Shown: positions 1 through 7,615, counted from the stretch's first letter. The stretch: 27,907 nucleotides of DNA from 2-02-FULL-45-10 sp046590235 (GCA_046590235.1 JBKJTY010000009.1:1-27907); one strand, 5' to 3'. Notes: generated by a model not told the origin, from the letters alone. A program made the numbers and translations.

Positions 1-102
1 AATATCAACACACTCGACATTTACTATGGTTGATAAATTCGGTAACACGTTCAAACACCCTAATTAAGTGAGTGCTAGTTCATTTTAATTTGTAAAGCCA
101 AC

Positions 103-131
103 TTGACAATCGTTGCGCTTGCAACTATACT
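103..131 (+). promoter_or_regulatory. sigma70-type promoter for msrB
   Basis: TTGACA (103-108), 17-bp spacer, TATACT (126-131). Transcription would start near 138, giving a leader of about 14 nt before the ATG at 152. This rules out the upstream TTG start at 113, which lies inside the promoter. Confidence 0.85.
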
Positions 132-151
132 CACTCTATATTTACAAAACT

Positions 152-664
152 ATGAATCATTTAAGATTACTAATGGTCATTCTCGTTACAGCGTCGATAA
201 TTTTTGGTGTTATATTGTTGCAGAAAAACCATTATTCTCGTGTTTCTATAGATGCTACACATTCGACAATAGAAGCTGAATGGAAGAAAAAATTAACCCC
301 TGTGCAATATCATATTTTACGCGAGCGGGGCACAGAAGTGCCATTTACTAGCCCGTTAAATAATGAAAAACGTGCCGGCACCTATTTTTCCGCAGATTGC
401 CAGGAGCCATTGTTTCGCTCCGAACAAAAGTATGATTCCGGTACCGGCTGGCCTAGTTTTTGGAAGCCGATTACTCCGGATGCTGTTATAGAGAAGGATG
501 ATACTTTTTTGGGTGTTCATCGCACGGAAATACTTTCTAAATGTGGCGGTCATTTAGGGCACGTATTTAACGACGGTCCAGCGCCGACTGGTTTACGGTA
601 TTGTATGAACGGTGCAGCACTATTATTTGTTCCCGATGCCACGAGCACTACTAGTACACCTTAA
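152..664 (+). CDS. msrB: membrane-anchored peptide-methionine (R)-S-oxide reductase (MsrB)
   Basis: MsrB reduces methionine-R-sulfoxide in oxidised proteins. The 170-aa product has an N-terminal hydrophobic anchor (about residues 4-23) and then the MsrB fold: YDSGTGWPSFWKPI (94-107), HLGHVFNDGP (134-143) and RYCMNGAAL (149-157) with catalytic Cys151. The two CxxC pairs that bind zinc in many MsrBs each keep only their second cysteine (C83, C131), so this is probably a zinc-free form. The anchor places the enzyme outside the cytoplasm, where the thioredoxin lipoprotein and CcdA-thioredoxin fusion encoded downstream could re-reduce it (inference). The ATG at 152 is chosen because the promoter -10 lies at 126-131. 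No Shine-Dalgarno sequence is visible. The XRE gene follows after 15 nt. Confidence 0.93.
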   Translation: MNHLRLLMVILVTASIIFGVILLQKNHYSRVSIDATHSTIEAEWKKKLTPVQYHILRERGTEVPFTSPLNNEKRAGTYFSADCQEPLFRSEQKYDSGTGWPSFWKPITPDAVIEKDDTFLGVHRTEILSKCGGHLGHVFNDGPAPTGLRYCMNGAALLFVPDATSTTSTP

Positions 665-679
665 TATGATAGAGCACGT

Positions 680-892
680 ATGAAAGAAGTGATCAAAAAT
701 TCAGTTAACCAGTTGCGCTCCAAGGCAGGTGTAACGCAAGAAGATTTTGCAAACGCGATTGGCGTTACTCGGCAAACGGTGATTGCCATTGAAAAAGGTA
801 ACTACACACCGTCTGTATTGTTAGCCTTAAAAATTGCAACATTTTTTAAGAAATCTGTTGAAGATATTTTTTCTATTACATATGAAAAATAG
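680..892 (+). CDS. small XRE-family HTH transcriptional regulator
   Basis: A 70-aa protein that is essentially one Cro/C1-type helix-turn-helix domain. The HTH core is about residues 19-41 (TQEDFANAIGVTRQTVIAIE), followed by the typical PSVLLALKIATFF helix and SVEDIF ending. Regulators of this length (YozG/YgzD type) usually bind DNA as dimers and often pair with a small membrane protein. Here the next gene starts inside this one (11-bp overlap), which supports translational coupling. It lies 15 nt after msrB with no terminator between, so it is probably co-transcribed with it. The target is unknown; autoregulation of this operon is a reasonable guess. Confidence 0.88.
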   Translation: MKEVIKNSVNQLRSKAGVTQEDFANAIGVTRQTVIAIEKGNYTPSVLLALKIATFFKKSVEDIFSITYEK

Positions 893-1253
893 TTCATTTA
901 TCGGTCAAGTTATTATCTCACTCCTCCTCGTTATTTTTATAGCTCTGTGCTTTAATCCGTTTCAGGAACTCTTAATGCCCACTATGTTTTCAAGCATGGT
1001 GCTCATCGGACTCGTCGTGACCTTTATGATTTTTGCCATTTTTATTTGGCGGGAAAAATCTGAAGATGAACGAGAAGACCAGCATCGACTGGCCGCAAGT
1101 CGAGCAGGTTTTTTGGTGGGGGCTGGGTTGCTTGTAATTGGAATTATTGTTCAAACAATCAACCACGATATTGATGAATGGCTACTCATTGCACTTTCCG
1201 GTATGATTCTCAGCAAATTACTCACTCGTTTGTATAATCAGGTGCAAAATTAA
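882..1253 (+). CDS. small membrane protein paired with the XRE regulator
   Basis: A 123-aa protein with four likely membrane segments: about residues 6-24, 36-55, 75-90 and 97-112. A charged cytoplasmic loop, REKSEDEREDQHRLAASRAG, lies between the second and third. That loop resembles DUF2178-type proteins, which are often encoded next to small XRE regulators. Function is unknown. The ATG at 882 lies within the end of the XRE gene, so translation is probably coupled. A longer reading from 834 would run through the HTH gene in another frame and is unlikely. The gene ends just before a strong terminator at 1266-1300. Confidence 0.75.
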   Translation: MKNSSFIGQVIISLLLVIFIALCFNPFQELLMPTMFSSMVLIGLVVTFMIFAIFIWREKSEDEREDQHRLAASRAGFLVGAGLLVIGIIVQTINHDIDEWLLIALSGMILSKLLTRLYNQVQN

Positions 1254-1265
1254 AAAGTTATCCAC

Positions 1266-1300
1266 AAAAAGAATGTAAAGTAAACTTTACATTCTTTTTT
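1266..1300 (+). terminator. intrinsic terminator after the msrB-XRE-membrane operon
   Basis: A near-perfect hairpin: the arm at 1266-1281 pairs with 1284-1299 (core AGAATGTAAAG / CTTTACATTCT) and runs into a T tract. The downstream arm also supplies the -35 of the next promoter (TTTACA, 1286-1291). Confidence 0.85.
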
Positions 1301-1314
1301 TATTCTTATATACT
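1286..1314 (+). promoter_or_regulatory. promoter for the thioredoxin/CcdA operon
   Basis: TTTACA (1286-1291), 17-bp spacer, TATACT (1309-1314). The -35 is embedded in the 3' arm of the preceding terminator, so the two transcription units are packed back to back. Confidence 0.7.
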
Positions 1315-1341
1315 AGCAGTATAATTTATTAAACAACGTGT

Positions 1342-1878
1342 ATGAAACAAAATTATCTAGCCAGCTTTATTCTCTTAGCTGGATTGGCTTTAGGCGGAGC
1401 CGGCTGTACGTCAAATATTGCCTCAAATAAAGCTATGCCGCTAAAGGAGACGGGCGTCATGGAACAATCACCAAATACTGAAAAAGAAACAGGCGTGATG
1501 ATGAAAATAGAACAAGGCGCAATGATAAGACTAGATGCCACAAAAAAAACAAATGGCGAGATGATGGTAAAAGGAGTGTATGAGGATTTTTTTCCGGAGA
1601 AAATTTCTTGGGCAAAAGACGGCAAAGTGATTTTGTTTTTCAAAGCTTCGTGGTGCTCAACTTGTCAAGAAGTTGATAGCGATATACAAGCTCACCTCGG
1701 ACAAATTCCTAGTAAACTGTTCATATTCAAGATTGATTACAACAACTCGACAGAACTGAAGAAAAAATATGGTGTGACCTATCAGCACACCTTTGTACAG
1801 GTGGACGCCAACGGTACACTCATTAAAAAATGGAGTGGCAGCCCTACACTCACTGCTATCGTTGCTGAGGTTCAATAA
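1342..1878 (+). CDS. thioredoxin-fold lipoprotein
   Basis: A 178-aa predicted lipoprotein. The signal peptide ends in LGGAGC with the lipidated cysteine at 22. A Met/Thr/Glu-rich linker follows to about residue 75, then a thioredoxin fold with the redox motif WCSTC (Cys105 and Cys108) after KVILFFKAS. The C-terminal half carries the KYGVTYQHTFVQVDANG strand region; the usual cis-Pro after the Thr-rich turn is replaced by His. It should act as an extracytoplasmic dithiol-disulfide carrier, taking electrons from the CcdA-type fusion encoded 6 nt downstream. MsrB is a plausible client, by inference from proximity. No Shine-Dalgarno sequence is visible. Confidence 0.88.
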   Translation: MKQNYLASFILLAGLALGGAGCTSNIASNKAMPLKETGVMEQSPNTEKETGVMMKIEQGAMIRLDATKKTNGEMMVKGVYEDFFPEKISWAKDGKVILFFKASWCSTCQEVDSDIQAHLGQIPSKLFIFKIDYNNSTELKKKYGVTYQHTFVQVDANGTLIKKWSGSPTLTAIVAEVQ

Positions 1879-1884
1879 ACATAT

Positions 1885-3621
1885 ATGGTACTTCTAGTTG
1901 TTTCGTTTGTCGCCGGCATGCTGACGGCGTTAGCGCCGTGCGTACTACCACTCTTGCCTATCATTATTGGCGGTTCAGTTCAAGGTGGCGGCAAAAGAAA
2001 TCCATACATCATTACCGCCTCTTTGGCAGCTGCTATCGTACTGTTTACATTACTGCTTAAGTTCAGCACATTGTTTATCAATATTCCTGAATTTGTATGG
2101 AGTCTAATTTCAGGTACTATCATCATTGCGTTTGGACTAACCAGTTTATTTCCGCAGGTGTGGGGAAAGATAAACGCTACGTTTCATTTTGGCGCTGAAT
2201 CGGACAAGCTCCTGGCTGAGTCGGTTAAAGTAAAGAGCGGGTGGGGTGACGTCCTGATCGGTCTATCACTTGGCCCAGTCTTTTCTAGCTGTTCACCAAC
2301 TTATTTTCTTATTTTGGCTACCGTTCTTCCGCGCAGTTTTGCTGTCGGTATGGCATACCTCATTGCGTACGCGGCGGGTTTGTCATTAGTATTGCTTCTT
2401 ATCAGCGTCCTTGGTCAGCGCTTTATAAAAAATGCTCGCTGGGCTGCCAATCCAAATGGTTGGTTCAAGCGCGGACTCGGGGTACTCTTTATTCTAGTGG
2501 GCATAGTTATTCTCACAGGTAATGATAAGCGCTTGCAGACATATATTATAGAAAACAGCTCATTTAGTGTGACCAAAGTGGAGCAGAGCTTGCTACAAAA
2601 TATTAACAAATCTAATACCGTTTCGTCGTCCACTACTAGTGCACCGACAGTAGGTAAGAATTATCCGCGCTACCAAGAAATTGTAAACCCATCGGGATTT
2701 GTAAACTCTAACAGTGTAACCCTCGAGAGTTTGGTTGGAAAAAAAGTTATACTCGTAGACTTCATGACCTACAGCTGTATCAACTGTATCAGAACCTTTC
2801 CCTATTTAAACGCTTGGTATGATAAATATAAAGATCAGGGCCTGGAAATTGTGGCTATCCACACACCTGAATTTGCCTTTGAGAAGAAAATTGAAAACGT
2901 TCGCAAGGCAATGACGCGCTATGGAATTACATTTCCCGTGGTACTTGATAACGATTATGCCACGTGGAATGCGTACGGTAATAACTATTGGCCGCGTAAG
3001 TATCTCATTGATATTGATGGTTATATTGTCTACGACCATATTGGAGAAGGTAAATACGACCAAACTGAAACAAAAATTCAAGAGCTATTGAAAGAAAAAA
3101 CCTTGAAGGAAAATACGCAAGCACAGACTGTTTCTGGCGGATACGTTCGCCCAACCGGCACGATGATTTTTGGCGCAAATAGTCCCGAAACATATTTTGG
3201 CTCTGATCGGAACGATCTCTTGGCCAACGGTAAAGCTGGTATCAGCGGTGTGCAAAATTTTGCTGCTCCAGTTTCAGTAATACTAAACAAGCTCTATTTA
3301 GTTGGAAAATGGAATTTTGAAAAGGAATATACTCAAAATACCAGTGCGCAAGCAAAAATTATCTACCATTACGATGCGCATAGTGTGTATTTGGTGACGA
3401 GCGCGACGAGTACTGTAAAGGTGCGGGTGTTGCGCGACGGTAAACCTCTTGAACAAGCGTTTGCTGGATCTGATATTCTGTTTGAAAATGGCCAAAGTTA
3501 CTTGCTAATCAAAGAGGAAAGACTTTATACTATTATCAGTGATGATGCCTCAGGAGATCATGTCCTTGAGTTCATAATTGAAGGTCCTGGTCTTAAAGCT
3601 TACGCCTTTACTTTCGGTTAA
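1885..3621 (+). CDS. CcdA-thioredoxin fusion protein (DipZ-like)
   Basis: A 578-aa three-part protein. Residues 1 to about 220 form a CcdA-like membrane domain with the two expected redox cysteines in APCVLP (Cys20) and SSCSPT. It moves electrons from cytoplasmic thioredoxin across the membrane. Residues about 255-405 are a TlpA-like thioredoxin domain with the active site Cys298-Ile-Asn-Cys301. The C-terminal domain (about 420-578) matches the beta-rich ending of mycobacterial DipZ-type proteins, including ETYFGSDR and the terminal YAFTFG. The expected role is delivery of reducing power to outer-face substrates such as the thioredoxin lipoprotein upstream or MsrB. It is shorter than mycobacterial DipZ. 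It starts 6 nt after the upstream stop, so it is operonic. Confidence 0.9.
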   Translation: MVLLVVSFVAGMLTALAPCVLPLLPIIIGGSVQGGGKRNPYIITASLAAAIVLFTLLLKFSTLFINIPEFVWSLISGTIIIAFGLTSLFPQVWGKINATFHFGAESDKLLAESVKVKSGWGDVLIGLSLGPVFSSCSPTYFLILATVLPRSFAVGMAYLIAYAAGLSLVLLLISVLGQRFIKNARWAANPNGWFKRGLGVLFILVGIVILTGNDKRLQTYIIENSSFSVTKVEQSLLQNINKSNTVSSSTTSAPTVGKNYPRYQEIVNPSGFVNSNSVTLESLVGKKVILVDFMTYSCINCIRTFPYLNAWYDKYKDQGLEIVAIHTPEFAFEKKIENVRKAMTRYGITFPVVLDNDYATWNAYGNNYWPRKYLIDIDGYIVYDHIGEGKYDQTETKIQELLKEKTLKENTQAQTVSGGYVRPTGTMIFGANSPETYFGSDRNDLLANGKAGISGVQNFAAPVSVILNKLYLVGKWNFEKEYTQNTSAQAKIIYHYDAHSVYLVTSATSTVKVRVLRDGKPLEQAFAGSDILFENGQSYLLIKEERLYTIISDDASGDHVLEFIIEGPGLKAYAFTFG

Positions 3622-3635
3622 ATTAAAATGTTTCT

Positions 3636-4016
3636 ATGGTAACCAAAAATCTTCGTCGTTGGTTTGTCGCTCATTTTTTCATTGATATGATGTTCGCAAT
3701 ACCGCTGCTTTTGTTTCCAGCTTGGTTTTTGAGCATTGTTGGTTTAGAACAAGAGAATTTAATATTAGCTCGATTTGTCGGGTCCGCTCTTCTCGCAATT
3801 GGAGGAGTATCGCTTATCATGCACAAGAAAGACGAGGCTGCGTATTCGGCCATGCTCCAATTAAAATTGCTTTGGTCCGGTACAGTGAGTATTGCCATAG
3901 TACTATCATTTGCGGATATTAAAGCATTCCTTGCCTGGATTTTACTAGCTATTTTTGTGGTTTTTTTCTTCGTATGGGGATACTATTTCACAATAGTAGT
4001 AAATAAGAAGATCTAA
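3636..4016 (+). CDS. four-helix membrane protein, unknown function
   Basis: A 126-aa protein with about four hydrophobic segments (roughly residues 10-33, 42-62, 74-92 and 97-120) and few polar loops. I do not recognise a family with certainty; the size and layout resemble small DUF4345-like membrane proteins. It starts 14 nt after the DipZ-like gene and precedes the operon terminator, so it may assist the redox pathway, but nothing in the sequence shows that. Confidence 0.65.
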   Translation: MVTKNLRRWFVAHFFIDMMFAIPLLLFPAWFLSIVGLEQENLILARFVGSALLAIGGVSLIMHKKDEAAYSAMLQLKLLWSGTVSIAIVLSFADIKAFLAWILLAIFVVFFFVWGYYFTIVVNKKI

Positions 4017-4086
4017 GCTTTACCCATCTTTAAGTCAGCGGTTCTGTTAACCACCGTAATATAGTCGATGGTGCAGTCTACATTAT

Positions 4087-4118
4087 AAAAAACACCGCAG
4101 AAATATGCGGTGTTTTTT
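4087..4118. terminator. bidirectional intrinsic terminator
   Basis: AAAAAACACCGCA (4087-4099), 6-nt loop, TGCGGTGTTTTTT (4106-4118). The A run and T run allow termination from both the plus-strand redox operon and the minus-strand gene at 4218-4571. Its stem closely resembles the terminator at 5782-5813. Confidence 0.9.
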
Positions 4119-4120
4119 GA

Positions 4121-4176
4121 AGACCACTCTCATTATAGTCACCAGATATGATGAGTATAACGAGTTGGAGCGGTCT
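4121..4176 (-). other. bulged hairpin in the 3' tail of the 4218-4571 gene
   Basis: On the minus strand the arm starting AGACCGCTC pairs with GAGTGGTCT, including one G-T pair. A CAAC bulge follows on the 5' side, then a second stem TCGTTATA / TATAATGA, with an 18-nt loop. It lies between the stop codon and the terminator at 4087-4118. Confidence 0.5.
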
Positions 4177-4217
4177 TGCTGTTTAGCTCACCCCTTCTCG
4201 CCTTTGCATCTGTTTTG

Positions 4218-4571
4218 TCAGTGCAGGGGGTTGCCCTTGTTGTACGAGTGCGGATAGAGCGCGCGCATCCGCTCGAGGCGCGTCTTCTCCTTCTCCTCTT
4301 GCTCTTTCATCTCCATCATGTAATACACCAAGCCGCCGCTTTCGGGGAACGTGCTCGGGTCGTTGAGGTCGAGCTTGTTGGTGCGGGCGGACATCCAGAT
4401 CAAACAGGCCACCCCGCAGAGCATCGTAAAGACTCCGTGCGTAGGTGCTTCGAGCAGGTTGTACACCAGATCGATCACGACCACTCCCAGGAAGAGGGTG
4501 ATCATTATGATCCACTCGATCCGAGAAAATTCATTGACGAACTCGAACCACTTCAGCTTCAGCTTTTCCAT
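4218..4571 (-). CDS. small membrane protein with a charged C-terminal tail
   Basis: A 117-aa protein of unknown function. Two hydrophobic segments (about residues 19-37 and 45-61) are followed by a soluble, highly charged region containing MKEQEEKEKTRLERMR, probably helical. GC content and codon use (CTG, CTC, ATC, GAG) differ clearly from the redox operon next door. The start is fixed by a strong Shine-Dalgarno sequence, GAGGAGG, about 5 nt upstream of the ATG, and by a consensus promoter at 4654-4682. It is a single-gene unit ending in a bulged hairpin and a terminator. The overlapping frame at 4183-4515 is a shadow. Confidence 0.75.
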   Translation of the reverse strand: MEKLKLKWFEFVNEFSRIEWIIMITLFLGVVVIDLVYNLLEAPTHGVFTMLCGVACLIWMSARTNKLDLNDPSTFPESGGLVYYMMEMKEQEEKEKTRLERMRALYPHSYNKGNPLH

Positions 4572-4653
4572 GTGTGCCTCCTCAGGCTTTTTACCAGTTT
4601 CCAGCGGAAACTAGCGGAAAATTGCGATAAATAGAACGAACTAAACCGGGATT

Positions 4654-4682
4654 AGTATAGCATAAAAAACGCCTTTTGTCAA
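4654..4682 (-). promoter_or_regulatory. consensus promoter for the 4218-4571 gene
   Basis: On the minus strand: TTGACA (4682-4677), 17-bp spacer, TATACT (4659-4654). Leader of about 75-80 nt. Confidence 0.85.
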
Positions 4683-4748
4683 GGTTTTTATGAGTATGGA
4701 CATACACGACAAGCATTACCATATAACCAGAACAGAGGTCATTTGTTA

Positions 4749-4777
4749 TTGACAAACTGGCCATTGAGGGCTATACT
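4749..4777 (+). promoter_or_regulatory. consensus promoter for the 4875/5165 pair
   Basis: TTGACA (4749-4754), 17-bp spacer, TATACT (4772-4777). Leader of about 90 nt. Confidence 0.85.
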
Positions 4778-4874
4778 CACCGATCGTTCTTTTACATCGG
4801 TTTTTAGGTGAAGCGAACATCTGCGCACCAGATTTTTACTCCACCTGGAAACCAACCCTTACAAGGCAGGAATT

Positions 4875-5126
4875 ATGAACATTACATTGATTGTTGTTAG
4901 CATGTTCGCATATGCCATCTTGGGTGCGGTTGTCCATGAGGCAATTTTCAGAATATACAAAACTAAAGAACGAGACATGGATGACTTGGCCAATCAATTG
5001 ATTTGTCGGTTTACGCCGAAGCGATTCTGGGATCCTCTCCGTACTTGCTGGAGGTTTACCCACACCATCTTCTGGGTTCCAGTCTCGATTTGCAATGTGT
5101 TACTCATACTTTGGTACCGGTTGTAA
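4875..5126 (+). CDS. 83-aa membrane protein, unknown function
   Basis: Two hydrophobic stretches (about residues 2-25 and 62-80) flank a basic and acidic middle (YKTKERDMDDLANQLICRF). It is preceded by an AAGGCAGG Shine-Dalgarno-like sequence and by the promoter at 4749-4777. It forms the first gene of a two-gene unit with the zinc-finger protein 38 nt downstream. I do not recognise the family. Overlapping readings in other frames (5003-5644 before its internal ATG) are not supported by a ribosome-binding site. Confidence 0.65.
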   Translation: MNITLIVVSMFAYAILGAVVHEAIFRIYKTKERDMDDLANQLICRFTPKRFWDPLRTCWRFTHTIFWVPVSICNVLLILWYRL

Positions 5127-5164
5127 CAAGAACACTATTCCCTCTTTCCCGGAAAGGAATCGAC

Positions 5165-5644
5165 ATGGATGAGTTGAAAACTCTTCTTCGACGAAAGGCA
5201 ACCAACATCGTTTTTCTCAGCAGTGAGACCGACGAGTCTGCTAGTGGGCATGTGGAAACAACAACCAAGACCTATGCCTGCAAAATTAACGGCCAACCGT
5301 TCGAACTCGAGACGTCTCGAACCGTTAATTTCCTAAAGCATAACGCTGGAGGAGGTAGCATCACCTCGGAAAAGCAGATCACCGAAGAGCGGTACAACCA
5401 GCTCACCGCTGGCAAACCACCGCTCGACACCCCAGAAGCTCTGGCCAAGATCGCGCGCACTGACGAACTCCGTGAAAAGAAGAGCTCACTCGTGCCTAAG
5501 TGTCCAAACTGTTCTAGTGTCATGAAGGAGCAGAATGGAACGCGCGGGGAATTCTGGAGCTGCCCCCACTACCCGAGGTGTAAGGGCTCCCTCCCGATGA
5601 GCGGCGAGTACAAACTCGTCCGCAACGAACTCTTTAACCTGTAA
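5165..5644 (+). CDS. protein with C-terminal topoisomerase-type zinc finger
   Basis: A 159-aa protein whose C-terminal region (about 111-145) matches the zf-C4 finger found at the end of bacterial topoisomerase I and some nuclease-like proteins: CPNC (113-116), then CPHYPRC (133-139). The four cysteines are C113, C116, C133 and C139, with GEFWSCPHYPRCKG in the signature position. This finger normally contacts single-stranded DNA. The N-terminal 110 residues are polar and unrecognised. The ATG at 5165 has AAAGGA upstream, so the longer frame from 5003 is rejected. GC-rich codon use. Transcription ends in the 69-nt hairpin at 5678-5746. Confidence 0.78.
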   Translation: MDELKTLLRRKATNIVFLSSETDESASGHVETTTKTYACKINGQPFELETSRTVNFLKHNAGGGSITSEKQITEERYNQLTAGKPPLDTPEALAKIARTDELREKKSSLVPKCPNCSSVMKEQNGTRGEFWSCPHYPRCKGSLPMSGEYKLVRNELFNL

Positions 5645-5677
5645 CTTCACTACATGCAAACGATGTCCGTGTGGAGC

Positions 5678-5746
5678 AACAAGCCACCCCGACGTCACTA
5701 GACTTTCAACATTGAAAGTTTGGTGACGGGTGGCTTGTTTTATTTT
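5678..5746 (+). terminator. long hairpin terminator, copy 1 of a repeated element
   Basis: The outer stem AACAAGCCACCC pairs with GGGTGGCTTGTT (5678-5689 / 5728-5739). A CGAC bulge on the 5' side is followed by an inner stem GTCACTAGACTTTCAA / TTGAAAGTTTGGTGAC closed by a CA turn. A TTTTATTTT tract follows. A second copy at 7648-7716 differs at only five positions. Confidence 0.88.
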
Positions 5747-5781
5747 CTATGAGAAAGTGCATACTACTTCCACCCCGTAAG

Positions 5782-5813
5782 AAAAAACACCGCTGTATAG
5801 GCGGTGTTTTTTT
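5782..5813. terminator. bidirectional intrinsic terminator
   Basis: AAAAAACACCGC (5782-5793) pairs with GCGGTGTTTTTTT (5801-5813) across a 7-nt loop. It separates the plus-strand zinc-finger unit from the minus-strand gene ending at 5828. Confidence 0.88.
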
Positions 5814-5827
5814 GATACTATTCTTTA

Positions 5828-7117
5828 TTAAAATGTTAATTTACCAGGACCAATCGGACTATACCCGTTCTTAACCTCATCTCCATCGTTATATCCATCA
5901 CCATCAGTATCTTTCTTTTTCGGATCCGCTTTGTAAAATGCTTCGTCCTGATCGAGCAATCCATCACCATCAGTATCAACATAGAGATCACCCCCTAGCA
6001 AACCGCCTGCTTTACTATCAGACTCCATTGCCTGACCACCAAACATACTACCGCCCAAGAGCTCCATAATGGTTTTGCTTGAAGCCGGCTTTTCAACTGC
6101 GGGTGCGTTGTTATAATTTTTAAACATACCAGTAAGAGCATATGATGCCTTATCAGAGCGCTCCCCTTCTTTTATATCAACTACACCGTTAAAAGTAATT
6201 TTTCGTAATGACAAGTCGTTTGTATCTACCCAAATTTCTCCAGGAGAAAAAGTTATACCACGTAATTTTTCACGAAATTCTTTTAATTCAGATTTAAATG
6301 ATTCGGGTGTAGCTTCTGCAGCTAGTGCATTATCCAAAAATGTTTCAAGTGCCGGTTTATTAATTTCAAATCGATAATGATACGTTGGCGAACCATCAAT
6401 TTTTTCAGACGCCAATTCGGTAAACGTGGATTGCTTTAAAACATTGATAAATTGTTCATCAAGCTGCTCGCCAAATTTTTTAAGTTTTTCAGCTTCCGCA
6501 TCAAGATCAGTTGTTGAAGTATTAGATGATAACGATTTCTGCAAATCTTCAATTTCACCTAAATCGATTGATACCCATTGGTCTTTAAAACTTCCAGCAA
6601 GTAAACCGATTACTCCAAACGTTGGGAGCTGGTTAAGGCGAGCGTACAAAAGACCATCAACACGACGAACATCAAACCCAACGGCCAATTTATTATCCTC
6701 ATCACCGGAAGCGTATATTTTTGTTTTAAGGGTCAAAGACATTTCTTTGCGATCAGTACGGGTTATGCCGGTGAAATCAAAGTCGATAAATGTTTTTTGT
6801 TCCGCGTTAGCAGGTTTAGCTGGAAGTGTTTCATCGCTTAGAAAAGCGAGCTTGTCCTGCAATTTTGCTTCAAAGTGTGCGGCGCCAGCAAACTCGTACG
6901 AAGTCGCATTTTCAAATTTTTTAAATACCGCATTAAAAATTTCATCTTTCGATGGTTTAGAAAAATGCATGTATGCCCACGCTGAACCGGCAGCTGCCGC
7001 AACAACCACGATGGCGACCAATGCCCACAAAGCTCTTTTTGGCGAAGTAATAGTAGTCTCGGCGTTCGTGCTCGGCTCGTTTGTCCCGCTTGCTGGTTCT
7101 TGTGGTGTGAAGTGCAT
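5828..7117 (-). CDS. membrane-anchored extracytoplasmic protein with C-terminal TSP3-type Ca-binding loops
   Basis: A 429-aa protein. A short Pro/Thr-rich cytoplasmic N-terminus is followed by one membrane helix (about residues 29-51) and then a large extracytoplasmic domain. That domain (about 55-345) has alternating strands, starting with DEIFNAVFKKFENATSYEF, that recall LppX/LolA-like lipid-binding folds, but the similarity is weak and by eye only. The C-terminus has two DTDGDG calcium-binding loops at about 381-392 and 403-414, typical of thrombospondin type 3 repeats common in surface proteins of CPR bacteria. AT-rich codons and no Shine-Dalgarno sequence. It has its own promoter at 7162-7190. 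Confidence 0.8.
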   Translation of the reverse strand: MHFTPQEPASGTNEPSTNAETTITSPKRALWALVAIVVVAAAAGSAWAYMHFSKPSKDEIFNAVFKKFENATSYEFAGAAHFEAKLQDKLAFLSDETLPAKPANAEQKTFIDFDFTGITRTDRKEMSLTLKTKIYASGDEDNKLAVGFDVRRVDGLLYARLNQLPTFGVIGLLAGSFKDQWVSIDLGEIEDLQKSLSSNTSTTDLDAEAEKLKKFGEQLDEQFINVLKQSTFTELASEKIDGSPTYHYRFEINKPALETFLDNALAAEATPESFKSELKEFREKLRGITFSPGEIWVDTNDLSLRKITFNGVVDIKEGERSDKASYALTGMFKNYNNAPAVEKPASSKTIMELLGGSMFGGQAMESDSKAGGLLGGDLYVDTDGDGLLDQDEAFYKADPKKKDTDGDGYNDGDEVKNGYSPIGPGKLTF

Positions 7118-7161
7118 AAGTAGTGGTGAAGATTGCTAATAATGAAGTTTAAATTTAACCT

Positions 7162-7190
7162 ATCATACACTACATTACGGGTTTGATCAA
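7162..7190 (-). promoter_or_regulatory. promoter for the TSP3-repeat gene
   Basis: On the minus strand: TTGATC (7190-7185), 17-bp spacer, TATGAT (7167-7162). Confidence 0.65.
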
Positions 7191-7222
7191 TAAAATTTAG
7201 TAACGAAAAAGCATTGTAACTA

Positions 7223-7251
7223 TTGATTTATCGATGCATTTATAGTATGCT
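7223..7251 (+). promoter_or_regulatory. promoter for the 7280-7615 gene
   Basis: TTGATT (7223-7228), 17-bp spacer, TATGCT (7246-7251). Leader of about 22 nt. Confidence 0.65.
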
Positions 7252-7279
7252 GCTTTCGTCTTAACCCTTGGAGGAACAC

Positions 7280-7615
7280 ATGGCAGAATTGGTACAGTTT
7301 ATGTACGACACTTTCCCCTTCACCGTTGATAAGGACAAGCTCGCAGCAACAGATAATATCTGCTACATCTTTGCAGCACGTGGGTGGGTTCAGCTGGTGA
7401 TGACCGTTTACAAAGATTCACTGCCTGAAAGGCGCGTCAAAGTAGAATGGGCTCGAGCATACGATGTCCCATCTCGGCCGGCAAAATCGTTGGTGGCCTT
7501 TCACCTCCAGCCAACGCCCGAGATTGAGGCCCAACAACGCACTTTCAGCAACGACGAAGCGGCAGCGGTCAAACCTGAACCCAGAGCACCGCAAGTCTCC
7601 CCCTCCACATCATGA
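7280..7615 (+). CDS. 111-aa protein of unknown function
   Basis: A soluble-looking protein. About 75 residues appear folded (MAELVQFMYDTFPFTV, then ICYIFAARGWVQLVMTVYK), and the tail is rich in Pro, Glu, Ala and Ser and probably disordered. No family recognised. The start is fixed by GGAGG five nt before the ATG; the in-frame TTG at 7268 lies at the Shine-Dalgarno sequence itself and is rejected. Codon use is GC-rich compared with the flanking genes on both sides. The last codons are part of an RNA hairpin at 7601-7641. Confidence 0.72.
   Translation: MAELVQFMYDTFPFTVDKDKLAATDNICYIFAARGWVQLVMTVYKDSLPERRVKVEWARAYDVPSRPAKSLVAFHLQPTPEIEAQQRTFSNDEAAAVKPEPRAPQVSPSTS

Larger units (their letters stand above)
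4572..4874. other. divergent intergenic region with two promoters
   Basis: This 303-nt stretch holds no gene. It carries back-to-back consensus promoters (minus 4654-4682, plus 4749-4777) and two 5' leaders. The plus leader can form a small hairpin, ATCTG/CAGAT (4819-4833) followed by TTTT, enclosed by AGGTG (4806-4810) and CACCT (4842-4846). That could act as an attenuator, but the stems are short. Confidence 0.55.

Noticed and set aside
6426..7139. 237-aa plus-strand frame opposite the TSP3-repeat gene
   Set aside because: Ser/Ala-rich antisense shadow with no ribosome-binding site or recognisable motif; the minus-strand gene has a membrane helix and DTDGDG loops.
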